Shown here: positions 46,100 through 63,744 of the stretch, in pieces
Layout: every line of letters begins with the position of its first letter
Numbering within the stretch: the stretch's first letter is position 1
Source: Muraenolepis orangiensis
Taxonomy: Eukaryota > Chordata > Actinopteri > Gadiformes > Muraenolepididae
Length of the DNA stretch: 64,000 nt
Reading direction: 5' to 3'
NCBI GenBank assembly: GCA_027704905.1
Contig: CM051002.1
Coordinates: 12,662,228 to 12,726,227 of the forward strand
Notes under the pieces: generated by a model
Databases searched by the model: none
Seen by the model: the letters and a program-made list of their open reading frames with translations, nothing else
What the model was told of the DNA's origin: nothing
Translations under genes and position numbers: made by a program

Positions 46100-49000
46100 G
46101 CAAGTCTTTGTTTTTCTTTTCTGTAGCCAAACTTGCTTTTCCCACACTCGCAAGTCAAAAACACACGCAGAAGTCAAAAACACGTCCCAAGCTTTAACTT
46201 CACACCGGAAAAGGTAGGTCTCTATCATGTCGACGCTGATTGGACACGCTGTCTGTCCATATTTTCCCTTCAGCATGTGCAGATCGTACACAGTGATATT
46301 TGATGTATACATGCTTGCTTCTCTGTCTGCAAACAGGGTTTTTGGATAGAGCTATTGCTCCCTGGTTGTCTTCATATGTTTTCACTGGTACATACTTGCT
46401 ATTACTGCCTACCCCTTTTAATTACTGCACTGTTGGCTGCTTTCTACTTTTTCAAGATATAACTAGACCATTTTTAGTTTAGCTAAATAGCCGGTTGTGC
46501 TTCTCCTATCATTCAGGCTGGCTGCCCAATCAGCGTCACTGTTTTCCTAAAGCTTTAGGCTTTCCTCAGTTTTATCAGCTCTTGATCTACAGTACCCTTT
46601 AGATACCTTAACAGTTGTTTCGCTGTTGCCCAATGCTGCTGCTTTGGTTCTGCTAAATGCTGTGACAGTTTACTCACAATCCAGCTCAGATCAGGCCTAG
46701 TACATCATAAGTCATAATGACTATCAGGCCACCTACTATCTCTCAGTATCCTTTTGAATCATCAACTTCACCCTCATTGTCAAAATGTAACTTTTGCTGG
46801 CATGGGGTTGACCTTGGTTTGCACTCTGACATGCCAAACCTCTCTAACATAGCTCTGTGTCTCTTCTGGCTCATTTTGATCTCCCCTCACTCTGTGTGAA
46901 GTCGGTACCTAGAAAGTGTTTAATTTCACCTAGATCTTTCATCCTAAACTTCCTCTTCAACATCTCTTTTATGAGCGAGCCGTTGTTATTGGCCGCTATG
47001 AGCTACCCATATAAACAAGCTACCCATATGAACAGAATGACTATTGTTCTCACACTCTCTGCTGTAGACACACTGGTTTACATATGTATAACATATATAT
47101 ATATATATATATATATAACATATTTTGCACACAACCATTCTAAGGTGATCATGCAATAACTTGTTCCAGTTTCGCCCGGATTCTTTAAACCATACAAAGA
47201 CTTGTTGAGGTTGCACACTAAGTGTTCTCCTGTTTTTGACTTGACCTCAAAACCGTCGGGCTGTTCCATATATAACTCACAGTCCATTGGTGCATGGAGA
47301 TAAGCCGTTTTCACATCCATTTGGTGTAAGGTAAGATCCTCCTGTATCCGACCTGCAACAATGTATGTACAGACGTCATGGCTGTTGGTGAAACGGTTTT
47401 CCTTATAGTTTCCTTATATATTGATATATATATCAATTCCTTCTACTTGACCATACCCTTCTGCTACATACCTGGCTTTAAAAGTCTTAGATCCATCTGG
47501 GCTTTCTTTTTCACTGCATATACCCAACGACCTCCCACTGCTTGCTTGTGCTTTGGCACTGTGGTCACAATGAAGGTCTCATTATCTGTTAAAGAGCTCA
47601 TCTCTTCTTTCATTGCATCGGCCCACATTTTTGACTTCTTAGAATCCACGGCCTCTTTGGATGTTTTGGGTACGCCACAAGCAACTCTGTAGAAATAATC
47701 GACATTTTCACTTTTATCATTACACTCAGCTTTACACTAATACTCCCTTGAATGTACCCATGATCAGATATTATGCACTTTATCTTTCCATATGGAGCCG
47801 TATCTGCTATAAACTTTTCTGTAGCCTTTGCAGTATCAATGTTTGTTTTGATAAAATAGGGAAAAATCATACTACTATAATCACTAGTAAATGCTATTGC
47901 ATATCTATATCCATCTCTGTCTGCTGGTTCTGCATAGGTCTGTATGTACTATCTCCAGTACCTGCTTAGCTTTAGCGTCCGCCTGTCTGTTTCTGCTCTG
48001 GGTAAGTTTTCCCTGTGTACATATTTCACAGTTATGGTTGGACTTGTCATGTTTCCCTTTGATCAACATCCCTTCAACCACTTTTTCTAATTTTTCATTA
48101 ATCCTCAAAATTACAGTGACCAAGTATCCTATGCCATGTCCGGATATCATAACAACCATTACATTCATCAGTGTTTTCATTCTCTATTGTGCTAAGGTAA
48201 TACAGCCTACCATACACATCCATTTTGAACTCGGTACCACCCTGATGAATCAGCCAGTCATCACCGTCCTTGAAGCAGACCTCTGCTTCATTGGCTCACT
48301 TCTTTCGTCACTGCTTTCACTGAAAAAATGTCTTGTGGAAAAGATGGGATGTAAAGTGTTCGCTTGAGCCTTGTTATCACTTGCTGTCCCTCGCTGCTGA
48401 GCAAACAGACCTCTGGTTCTAGGGTCTTAAGTCCTTATCGACTGTCTTAAACTTTGTAGGGTCATTATTCATGTGTGTCGTGGCCCCGCAGTCGACCATA
48501 AGACCTTTCTTATATTCTCTTTGAGTTTGGCAGTCACTTATCTTGAAACAGAATGATTCATCGGATTCCACCTCTGGTTCCTCATCCGCTTTCTGTATGG
48601 TAGGTTCCCACTGTTGCGAACGCCACGATTGGCCATTCGTAGCTGATCGTGGAATTTCTCTGAAATTTCAGGTTTGGATACGAGGTGATGCGAGTTGATA
48701 CGTTCTGATACGATTTGTTGCACTCGGATGAGATGTGGTCACGATTCGTCAATTTCAGGTGTCACAATCTGTCATTGTCTGATCTCCCGTTCAGATACAA
48801 TCACATACGTTCCGATAGGATTGTTTCGATCGAGTCCACGATTGGGTCTCGATCTGACACGATCATCACGATCGGGTTCCCCGAATTGGGACGATCTGGT
48901 ATGTGCAGATACATTCCGCTACGTTCATCACGAACCGATGCGCTCCGTTACGATAGGATACAATTGTGGTCGCGATGTCTTTCACGATCATGATCGAGGG

Positions 49001-50268
49001 TGATCACGATTTGAGCTACGACTGGACCCCGACGGGTATATATACAGCCCGACTGACCATGGACTTCATTGTTTCTTGAACTTTTACAGAGTGAACCCCG
49101 AAAGGCGTTTGCTGTACAGGACCTCATTTCTCATGAGGAACTCAATGATTTCCTCCTTTTGCTGTTCAGAGAAGGCAGTGACTGCTTTTTTTCTCTTTGC
49201 TTTCTCGGAGGGGTAGCTGTCATTTGTCTCCTCTGGTGCCGGCTCTGGCTGGACTGGTTCAGGCTACGGGGGTGGGACAGCCTTGCCCTTTCCCTTCTTG
49301 CCTATGGTGCCCTATCGTATCAACTCCTATCTGCTTGTGAGTCATTTGTGTCAGGTCTTGAGCAATGGGACCCGACAGAGCGTAACAGATTGTGACAGAT
49401 CGTGGGAGATTGCAACACATCTCAACAGAGCGTGGTGTTTGTTTTGTCTAAGACCGATCCCGATCACCACGATTTGGAAGCACGATTAGATGCGATCTGT
49501 CGCGCTTTGTTACGATGCAATATGATCTGATATGATGATCCCGATTGACAATTGATCGTGTTGATCGTAGAAACATTTTTAACCGTTCAAAAAGTTTCTA
49601 CGATTAACACAATTGCCACGACTGACCTCAAGATCTGATAAGATCTGATAGGATCACCACGATTAGTCCACTATTAAGACCACGATTTCAATCGTGCCGT
49701 GAATCGTGATAGTAGGAACCTAGCATTACCTGGTCACGACCTCGCCATCGGCCTCGCCCTCTTCCTCGGTCTGGTGTGTCCCATTTTCGCTCCCATCGCC
49801 TCGCTTGGGACTCGTTAGGGCATGTCCGAGCCATATGCCCCTTTTTCACGCACTCGTAGCACTCGACCTCGGCTAAGTCCATTTTCTTCCCCCTTCCACG
49901 TCCACGTGTCGTCGCCATTGCCCCGCCGGTCCTCATTACGTTATTCACGTCACTCGACTCGTACTTTTCATAGTACTCTCATAACTCCTCAGTTTAGTAT
50001 GAAACATACCGAACCTAAGAAGGTCATTTGTTTGGGTAACGCAGGCGACAAACGACAAACTTGAATAAGTCCAGTAACCCCTTTATTACCATGGCAATCT
50101 GCAACCCGACACTGATATTTTCTTCGGCTGTTCACAGTTCACAGTTTGGATTACACGTGGTTTGTCCTTGACAGCATTGTGTTCCGGAAGCATTGTTAAC
50201 GCTTTTCTTCCATCTCGTTTCGCGTCTCCCATGACTAAAGATAAACTCTTGTTATCAAGACACTGCAC
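46100..50268 (-). mobile_element. Ty1/copia LTR-retrotransposon internal region, broken
   Basis: On the minus strand, from right to left, the Copia domain order is readable. Gag piece DNKSLSLVMGDAKRDGRKAL lies at 50268-50190. The CCHC knuckle (CYECVKKGHMARTC) lies near 49850. The protease active site MVDCGATTH lies near 48495. A GAG-pre-integrase CEICTQGKLTQSRN block lies near 48020, and an integrase piece near 47760. Reverse-transcriptase pieces are VGGRWVYAVKKK (47545) and MDVKTAYLHAPMDCELYMEQ (47318). The RNase H end, EDNQGAIALSKNPVCRQRSK, lies near 46370. Stops, frameshifts, an AT microsatellite at 47090-47118 and the insertion at 48601-49722 inactivate it. LTRs were not identified. Protease before integrase before RT is the Copia order. 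Confidence 0.88.
48601..49722. mobile_element. CGAT-rich inverted-repeat element inserted in Copia
   Basis: The ends are 'taggttcccact' and 'agtaggaaccta', complementary except for one base, so the target duplication may be TA. It separates the Copia gag knuckle from the protease, which are otherwise continuous. The sequence is packed with CACGAT/ATCGTG and GATC motifs on both strands. On the minus strand, about 49172-49085, is a frame FSEQQKEEIIEFLMRNEVLY ending at a stop, preceded by a Lys/Pro-rich stretch. It resembles a MADF/Myb-SANT-type domain carried by PIF/Harbinger elements. A 'gggtatatatacagcc' TATA-like box lies at 49034. Superfamily assignment is tentative. Confidence 0.6.
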
Positions 50269-50299
50269 AAAAGAAACATTGTATATGTATTGTTACAAC

Positions 50300-51680
50300 T
50301 AACGATTGTTGTTTAACTTGTTTAACTATACAATTACCGGAGGGCTGGTACAGTGTCATCCAGGGAGTACAACGTACGATCTAGCAACAAGCTCAAGAGA
50401 CGCCACGGTATATATACCCCCAGGTGAGGTGATTGCCGGCAGGTGTGTGTGTGCGCCGCCAAAGCCTGCGCCTTGGCCACGCCCCCCTGTCAACCACCGT
50501 AACCGTGACATTTATGTGCATAAAGTAAGGGGTTTTGGTTATGATTTTCTTTAAAAAATATATTTATAGTCATAAAATGCCACTGTATAAGTTAATTGAC
50601 CATATAATGATATACTCTGGCGCTGCATTTGTTTATTGATCATTAAATGATATACTCTGGCACAGTTTTTGTGTATTGATCATTCAATTATATACTATGG
50701 TGCTGGCACAAGTCAGAAAGCAAAACGAGATTATCCCATAATGTCCCATTATCCCCGAAATCGTTAAGCGTGTGTGTGTGCAATGCATCGAGATACGTAT
50801 CGCATCGCATCTAAAGCAGCATGGGGGCTCTGCCCTCCACCAAACCATCCAGTGAGGCAACCAATTAGAGCATTGCTCATCAACATAACAGTCCACGGTT
50901 ATTTACAGTGGACAAATGAGACTGAACACTACATAAAAAGGATTGATGTCACACCATGCAGGTTCAATACAAATAACAATTGCGTGTATCTAAAGTGAAC
51001 ACAATCAATTGTAAACCTTACTTGGTAGACACGCCAAAGTCCACTGAAGAAATAACATGGTCTAAGACAAGTGATCAACACATATTAAATAACATAATTA
51101 ACTTAAGGTTATGAGTACAAATTTTTTTTTAGTGTCTGCATCTTCTGAGAAATACATTAAGTTAAGCATGTGCCTCCTGGTTCACAGCAAGAAAAATCAT
51201 AAAGGTTCGAACTATTTACAAATACCTTACAAAAACTCCATGACAAACCTTCACAATCGAGAAGATAATCTTTCCAAAATCTCCAAAAGTTTTTTGCTTC
51301 TTTCTGCCGCCTGGACTATGGTCTGGTCTGAACATGGTTTTTCATGTCTGCAGCGGTCAGGTTCTTAGATGAGTGACACAAGAAGGGCCAGCACTCTGGA
51401 ATGCTGCTACAGTCCAGTCCAAAGCTGCAGACTTGCAAGTCCATCTTTGAATATATTAGGAACAATGATTATGTGACAAATGGTCGTTAAGTAATTAACT
51501 GTCAAAAACATTTATGCATTTGTAACACTTATCATGCACCTGCAATTCGGGAACCGACTATTTGTGTCCTCTTTGGAACTTTGGAAAAGTTACATATCAA
51601 AGTGATATTAGTTTTCATACTAAAACTAAAACCAGACATGTAAAAAGTTCTCTTGGTTTTCAAGATATTATGAAGTACCA
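50300..51680. other. No gene; small tandem repeat at 50590-50710
   Basis: Intergenic. At 50590-50710 a unit of about 57 bases with 'tgatatactctggc' and 'tttattgatcattaaa' occurs about two and a half times. No coding exons recognised. Confidence 0.5.
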
Positions 51681-52330
51681 TCCATCCATCGTCTACTGCT
51701 TATCCGTGGTCGGGTCACGGAGGTAGCAGCTTCAGCAGGGGACTCCAAAAAACATCCCTCTCCCTGGCAACATCGACCAGCTCTGACTGGGGGATCCCGA
51801 GGTGTTTCCAGGCCAGCGTGGAGATGTAATCACCCCACCTGTACCTCGGTCTGCCCCGTGGTCTCTTCCCAGTTGGATGTGCCTGGAAAACCTCCCTCGG
51901 GAGGCGACCAGGAAGCATCCTTACTAGATGCCCGAAACCACCTCAACTGACTCTGCCTCAACGCGAAGGACGGCTCTACTCCGAGTCTCTCACGAGTGAC
52001 TGAGCTTCTCACCCTATCCCTAAGGGAGATACCAGCCACCCTCCTGAGGAAACTCATTTCAGCCGCTTGTATTCGCGATCTCGTCCTTTACGTCATTACC
52101 CATTGTTCATGACCAAACGTGAGGGTAGGAACGAAGACTGACCGGTAGATCGAGAGCTTTGCCTTCTGGCTCAGCTCTGTTTTGGTTACAACGGTGCGGT
52201 AAAGGGCACCCAATACCTCTCCCGCTGCACCTATTCTCCAGTCAATCTCACGCTCCATCCTCCACTCACTCGAGAACAAGACCCCGAGATACTTGAACTC
52301 CTTCACTTGGGAGAACTCCCTCCCTATTAT
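51680..52330 (-). mobile_element. 5'-truncated LINE, reverse-transcriptase C-terminus
   Basis: Minus-strand pieces in family order: EFKYLGVLFSSEWRMEREID at 52304, SIYRSVFVPTLTFGHEQWVM near 52150, MSFLRRVAGISLRDRVRSS near 52055, and KRPRGRPRYRWGDYIS near 51860. The 3' tail is (CCAT)n near 51682. This is a very common fish non-LTR element end, in several frames and therefore dead. I do not assign the clade. Confidence 0.8.
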
Positions 52331-53150
52331 GAAGTACTTGGACCGATAACTTGTTTGTGAGCGTTTTGCTCCGTTCTTCTCCTTGGAAGAAGGCCTTACC
52401 AGAAATAAACAGGGTATTCAATGGCAATATAACACAAAACACCACCTCAATATTTTTCTGTAGCCTATTCATATTTGTAAATACACGTTTTGCTAATTGA
52501 ATCATGGATACTGGACATAGTAAGCTTTGAAACTACATTTTTCGAGACAATTGCAAGTGTCAAATCCCCCCCAACATTTTGCTGTGGAGACCAGGGGTGT
52601 GAACCTGGTGATAGCCTATATGCTGAGAGTGAGAGATAGTGGCATTAGTGGAATATAAACTGTGATTCAGTTTACTCTGTGTAGGTACATTAGTAATGTT
52701 ATCATGCAAGTGTTCCGGAAGTGATCATGTAAGTTCACCCGTAACCATGTACTGTTCCAAGGGAGTTGTGTGAGGTTTGACATCCCAATATAGAAACATA
52801 GTTTGTTTGTTTGTTTGTATGTCGGGATATTGAGCTTAAGTTTCCAGTACAGACTAAACAGACTAATGGAAATTATTGGCTTTTATTACTGTGGCCAAGG
52901 ACACATCCTCACACTGTTCCAGCTGTGTTCTTCCATCAATCTGTCACTCGGAGAATGTCACAGGCCAGAGTAACTGGCCTGTAAAAGTCAATAAAGGCAT
53001 TCCTCATCGAGGGACCAAGTGTTCAGCGGCCCACAATGTTCCACCAGGGTGCCACCGCCCGGGCCCAAGGAAGGCTGGTCTTCTGCTACACCCTCCTGGC
53101 ACCTCGGCGCTCTCCCGTGGCTCCTTGCAGTCCACTGAGGCGCAGGAACG
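52331..53150. other. Intergenic, including the caveolin-2-like upstream region
   Basis: No coding exon recognised. The right end becomes GC-rich and presumably holds the promoter and leader of the caveolin-2-like gene. Confidence 0.4.
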
Positions 53151-58476
<5,326 letters not shown>

Positions 58477-59813
58477 ATGGCGGACCAGTACCAGTTCAAC
58501 GCCAACGAAGAGAAGGTGGTGAAGGACAGCCACACCAAGGAGATCGATCTGATCAACAGAGACCCCAAGCAGATCAACGAGGACGTGGTTAAGGTCAGTG
58601 CTGGGCAACCCACCCTCGTTACGCACACACACACACACACACACAATTGTTTCAAATCTGTTTGTGAGTTTGGGTTCCTGTGGGTGTGCAAAGGTAAATG
58701 CATGCAAGTGTCTGTGTGCATACAGAATATATCCCCACATATAGTATAGGTTCACATGCTAGAGTGCCCAAAGTCCCAAAATAGCCCAGGAACTATTAGC
58801 GCTGTCTGAACTGAATGCAATGTTTATTTATGGAGTTGGATGGGAGTTGGATGGGTGTGGTCCTGATATACCATGCCATCATATCTTATTCCGGACTGAC
58901 TGGAGTTTATTTTGTGATTGTTGCCATGTGTTCATAGCCAAACTAAAATATGATCTCTGGGGGACATCAGAGGAAACCTGATATAAAGTATTAGAGTTCA
59001 ACCAACGGGACAAACAAAACCGGTTGTAAAAGAAAAAGCTGAATGAACATAACGGACTTGGATTTCAGCTGATTGGACTTACAGTACAAACTACTACTGT
59101 TACTACGAATATAGAAATACTAAATGAGTCGCTTATACATGGTTTAGCGTACACATTTTTGGTGGAAAATGATTTCATCCAACTTTGGATGAAAATCATT
59201 TACAACATATTGAGGTGTATTAATTATGCGTGTATGGATTTTTATATTAATTCAGCAATGAATACATTTGGATTTAAAAATCCATTATAAATGGTGTTCC
59301 AGTCCATTGCATATGTATTACAAACATGAATGACATTACCATAAGAAGAATGAACATTTAACATTGGCTCCCTGCATACAAATCTGGGCCCTTTGTACAA
59401 CGGTTCTTCTGACAACAACAAGAAGGTGTAACTCGGGACGCCCAAGCTAACCCCCCGCCCACCTTTTCCAGGTGGAGTTCGAGGACGTGATCGCCGAGCC
59501 CGACGGCACACACAGCCTGGACAGCGTGTGGAAGCTCAGCTACACCACCTTCACCGTGTCCAAGTACTGGTGCTACCGCATCCTGTCCGCCATCTTCGGC
59601 ATCCCCGTGGCCCTGCTGTGGGGCTTCCTGTTCGCCTGCATCTCCTTCTGCCACATCTGGACCGTCATGCCCTGCATCAAGAGCTGCCTGATCGAGTCGC
59701 AGTGCATCAGCCGCATCTACTCCATGTGCATCCAGACCTTCTGCGACCCCTTCTTTGAGGCGCTGGGCAAGATCTTCAGCGGCGTGCGCGTGGCTTTGCG
59801 CAAAGAAGTCTAA
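58477..59813 (+). CDS. cav3: Caveolin-3
   Basis: Two exons, 58477-58593 and 59472-59813 (stop 59811-59813), 152 residues, almost the human length of 151. Exon 1 codes MADQYQFNANEEKVVKDSHT up to EDVVK at a GT donor. Exon 2 opens VEFEDVIAEP, the caveolin signature (about 42-49). The scaffolding region THSLDSVWKLSYTTFTVSKY follows (52-71), then the membrane hairpin (about 76-102, ending FCHIW). The C-terminus has several Cys for palmitoylation. Caveolin-3 is the muscle form, which oligomerises to shape caveolae and T-tubules and interacts with the dystrophin complex. The two-exon layout and the downstream oxtr in opposite orientation match vertebrate CAV3-OXTR synteny. The start has C at -3 but G at +4 and is the only sensible one. 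Confidence 0.95.
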
Positions 59814-59818
59814 AAAAA

Positions 59819-59884
59819 AAAACAGACGCACACACACACACACACGTACACGCACGCGCACGCACACACACACACACACAGACA

Positions 59885-59915
<31 letters not shown>

Positions 59916-60094
59916 GCGTGCACACACATGTGCACACACGCGTGCACACACAAAACAAAATGCACACCCCCTGCAATATGTTTGGATGAAATGTGTCATC
60001 TATTTTTCACTTCTATTTCATCCAACAGAGGATTAGTCCGCCCGAATATTTCTTATCTCCTCGAGAGGCGTCCTCCTCCTTTTTGTCCCTTCCA

Positions 60095-60134
<40 letters not shown>
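59819..60134. repeat. (CA)n and (CT)n in the cav3 3' region
   Basis: CA-rich run at 59826-59950 with CG interruptions, only about 10 bases after the stop codon. A (CT)n run follows at 60100-60134. Both are probably within the cav3 3' UTR. Confidence 0.85.
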
Positions 60135-60137
<3 letters not shown>

Positions 60138-62320
60138 CCAATAGTACACCATCATGTGTGTCCAGACAGGTCCTGTGTGGCCTCAGAGGGCCAGTGGCAG
60201 CTGCAGAATGCGGCGGGGCCCTCTCTAACACAGCTCTCCCCCGGTGCCTCACGGTGACAGAAACCAGGCAGGTTGCCACGGCCAGATTTCTTCTGGACTC
60301 ACCTACTATGTATCTCTGTAGGCTATAACGATGGCCCACTGTTCCCCGCTCTCACTCCAAGGACTCTTCAACCCGTGGAACAATACTGTGTGTAGTACTA
60401 CGCATTAGGCTCATTTTTTTTGTAATTTATGCTGGCACTGTGCATTTTTCTGATTGATTCTGATTCCTCGTTTTACTTTGTGTGTCATCTCATCTGTTCA
60501 TCGTTGATGCTTTAGCCTGACCGGAAAATATTTTACACGACAATTAGGAGTTAACAAAATGTTTTGATTAAACCTTCTAAAAAGTTTGCAATGCTTTGAA
60601 TATGATTGTGTTGTGCTTTATACTGCTGCGATGTATGAATTTCACTGCAATCTAAACATCTTGCCAAAAAACGTGTTAACAAGCTATATAGTATTAACTT
60701 GGTTAGGCAGAATCAAACATATTATGTTGCAGCTTACAGCTTTAGTATATTATTGAGTATAATATATATATATATATATATATGAACGTATATATAATAT
60801 ACATATAAACTATTAACTTGCCTATCCTAAAAAATGTTTGTGGACATTTACCTGGATCCTTAAAGCTTTACTAACATGGAGAGCATTAGCAAGTAGGGCC
60901 CACTAGAGGCCGCTGCTGTTCAGGGTTTGATTCCGAGCGCCTCAAATCAATTGGAAGTTGATCTTCCAACAAGTCCTAGCGTGTCTAATCTGGGTGGCTT
61001 TATATAATTAACTAAGTAGACATTATATATATTGTATTACATGGTGTCTATTAAAAATTAAATGATTCTTACTATTACTACTTACTTTAGGCCGCCGCCT
61101 ACAATATCAGTTTAGGTCTGCTTACTGGAATAACACCGTCTTCAGCTGTCTTTTTAACTTGTGGTCATCAGCCGCAATTACAGGGTTGAACCAGGATCTG
61201 TAAATGTTTGAAGAACAATACAAATAAATAAAATAAATAACAATATTTCATATAACATTTATTTCAAATAAATAAGACATTCATGACAACTTTCAAAAAT
61301 ACAACACTCTCGATATATATAACATTTTCTGGTCAATTTCAGTAGCTGGTCAGATGGAAATGCTAATAATGATTTGAACATAAAAGATATAAGCATATTC
61401 ATATAAAAACGTTTAATAATGATTAGATAGATGTTTTTTTATACAATCAACAAAGTTTCAAGTAGAGTCATTAAGGCAGGCTACCGTCTTGTACACGTTT
61501 ACAAAACACGTTTGCTGTACATGATGTGTTTCGTTTACATGTGATGATTAAATGCAATACTTTCATTTTAACAAGATACTTCAGATTAATATTGTAATAC
61601 CAGCGTAATAATGGTTTAAAGACACTATACAAGGCGATACAAAGCTATATACAGAGAAATACACAAAATAAAACATTACACCAAATCGCAGCACACTCTC
61701 TGCCGACGTACATCCCAAAAAACACCGCTTCTACGTTATGAAACCGACGGTGGTTTCATGTACATGTTATGTTCCATCTGTAACTGATTTGTGGCGCACA
61801 TAGCCTACACGGCCCAGTGAAATCATTCCGTTTTCAAGAGGTGGACGCTAGCATCAGGGCGTTAGCTTTCATCTCCGTCAACTTTAATTACACCTAAGCA
61901 ATTAGTGTATGTACATTGGATATATATATTTTATTTTTTACCAAGGCATCGGGACATTGGTGAAAGTGTGCCATTTGTAGTGACGGGAAAGTCCTCTTTT
62001 CGGGTTACAAGTCCTTTGCTATTCGGACAAGCCTCTTGGGGGGGGCACTTTTCAAACACTTCTGAGCACTCCAAAAATGGATGATTCGTGGTCCAAGAGA
62101 AACGAAATTGAATCTATAGGTTTGAGAGGCAGGTGGTACATTGTAGCTTTAACTGGAAAAGAGGGACTCGACAGGACACGATAGGGTGTCAACCTTGAAA
62201 AAGTAACACTCAACTGTTAGACTTGAAATCAGAATTCACAGAAGAAAACAAATTCTTGAAATTTCTGATTTGTGTCCATCTCAAAACTAGCATGAAAGTT
62301 ACTGCATTGGGGAACTTCTC

Positions 62321-62352
<32 letters not shown>

Positions 62353-62528
62353 GAACTTTAAATTGAAAATATTGCTTCTTCTCTCTATACTTACCAATGG
62401 CACCAATTCATCCACAAGGCACTCATTCAATAGGGACGTCACCTCAAATCCATAAATCCTTTAACTGTTTGCCGCTACTGCACACCAAGAGGACAATATG
62501 GACGACAACAACAACAACAACAACAACT

Positions 62529-62564
<36 letters not shown>

Positions 62565-62740
62565 GCAGCAGCCACAGAACGTGTGCACCAGTAATGTCCT
62601 GTGCACACCGGCTTCAGGAACTCCTCCCGCTCTGAACCAGCAGTGTCAGTGCATCAACACCGGCTATCGCTATCCAAGTGCGCATCCCGAGTTGCATCTG
62701 TGCTACAGTCCCACTCTTCTTTTGTCCTATCCGTTTGTTC
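60135..62740. other. Gene-free region between cav3 and oxtr
   Basis: AT-rich and without coding exons. There is an AT microsatellite near 60763-60785, a poly-C run at 62322-62336 and a (CAA)n tract at 62503-62563. It presumably contains the 3' UTRs of cav3 (left) and oxtr (right, minus strand). Confidence 0.5.
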
Positions 62741-62756
62741 TTCAATAAGTCTCTGA

Positions 62757-63257
62757 GGGGGAGAGGAGGTGGTTGAGGGGAGGGGGAGGGGAGGTGGTTG
62801 AGGGGAGGGGAGGTGGTTTAGGGGGAGAGGAGGGGAGGTGGTTGAGGGGAGGGGGAGGGGAGGTGGTTGAGGGGGAGGGGAGGGGAGGTGGTTGAGGGGG
62901 AGGGGAGGTGGTTGAGGGGGAGGGGAGGGGAGGTGGTTGAGGGGAGGGGAGGGGAGGTGGTTGAGGGGGAGAGGAGGGGAGGAGGGGAGGTGGTTGAGGG
63001 GAGGGGGAGGGGAGGTGGTTGAGGGGGAGGGGAGGGGAGGTGGTTGAGGGGGAGAGGAGGGGAGGTGGTTGAGGGGAGGGGGAGGGGGAGGGGAGGTGGT
63101 TGAGGGGGAGGGGAGGTGGTTGAGGGGGAGAGCAGGGGAGGTGGTTGAGGGGAGGGGGAGGGGAGGGGAGGTGGTTGAGGGGAGGGGAGGTGGTTGAGGG
63201 GGAGGGGAGGGGAGGTGGTTTAGGGGAGGGGAGGGGAGGGGGAAGGGGAGATGGGGA
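62757..63257 (+). repeat. G-rich minisatellite
   Basis: About 500 bases made of 'ggggaggtggttgaggg'-type units of variable length (about 18-40 bases). The plus strand is nearly C-free. Each unit offers several G-runs of four or more, so G-quadruplex formation is likely. The open frame on its C-rich strand is an artefact of the repeat. Confidence 0.95.
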
Positions 63258-63473
63258 GGAAGGGAAGGGATGCTGTCTGGATTGCAGCCATCAGACAGCG
63301 TATGATTCTGTTGTGTGGGGCGCACAAAGCCATTAGAAAGGACCAAGGTCAAACTAAAACGAAAGGGCCAAATTAAAACGACAACAACATATGTTTCTTC
63401 AGGGTCCATGGGGGAATGTTCAGGACAAAAGATGATCTTTCTTCTTCAATAAGTCTCATAGTACATAATCATA

Positions 63474-63611
63474 GTGGTTGAGGGGGAGGGGAGGTGGTTG
63501 AGGGGGAGGGGAGGTGGTTGAGGGGGAGGGGAGGGGAGGGGAGGGGAGGGGAGGGGAGGGGAGGGGAGGGGAGGGGAGGGGGAAGGGGAAGGGGAAGGGG
63601 AGGTGGGGAGG
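63474..63611 (+). repeat. G-rich minisatellite, second block
   Basis: Three 'gtggttgagggggagggga' units, then an uninterrupted (GGGGA)n run and (GGGGAAG)n. The flanks 'ttcttcaataagtctc' and 'gggatgctgtctggattgc' repeat those of the first block, so the two are a tandem duplication. Confidence 0.95.
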
Positions 63612-63744
63612 AAGAGAAGGGATGCTGTCTGGATTGCGTGTGTGTGGGGCGCATGAAGCACGGAGCCATTAGAAAGGACCGAGGTCACTGGGTGGAGGAG
63701 GTGGTGGTGGAAGGCGGCGATGGCGGCGGTGGCGGCGGAAGGCT

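Noticed and set aside
49069..49395. Plus-strand hydrophobic frame inside the CGAT-rich element
   Set aside because: The opposite strand gives a better hydrophilic MADF-like frame. The plus frame has no homology that I recognise.
62654..63409. Minus-strand proline-rich frame of about 250 codons
   Set aside because: It is translated from the G-rich minisatellite and has no conserved flanking sequence.
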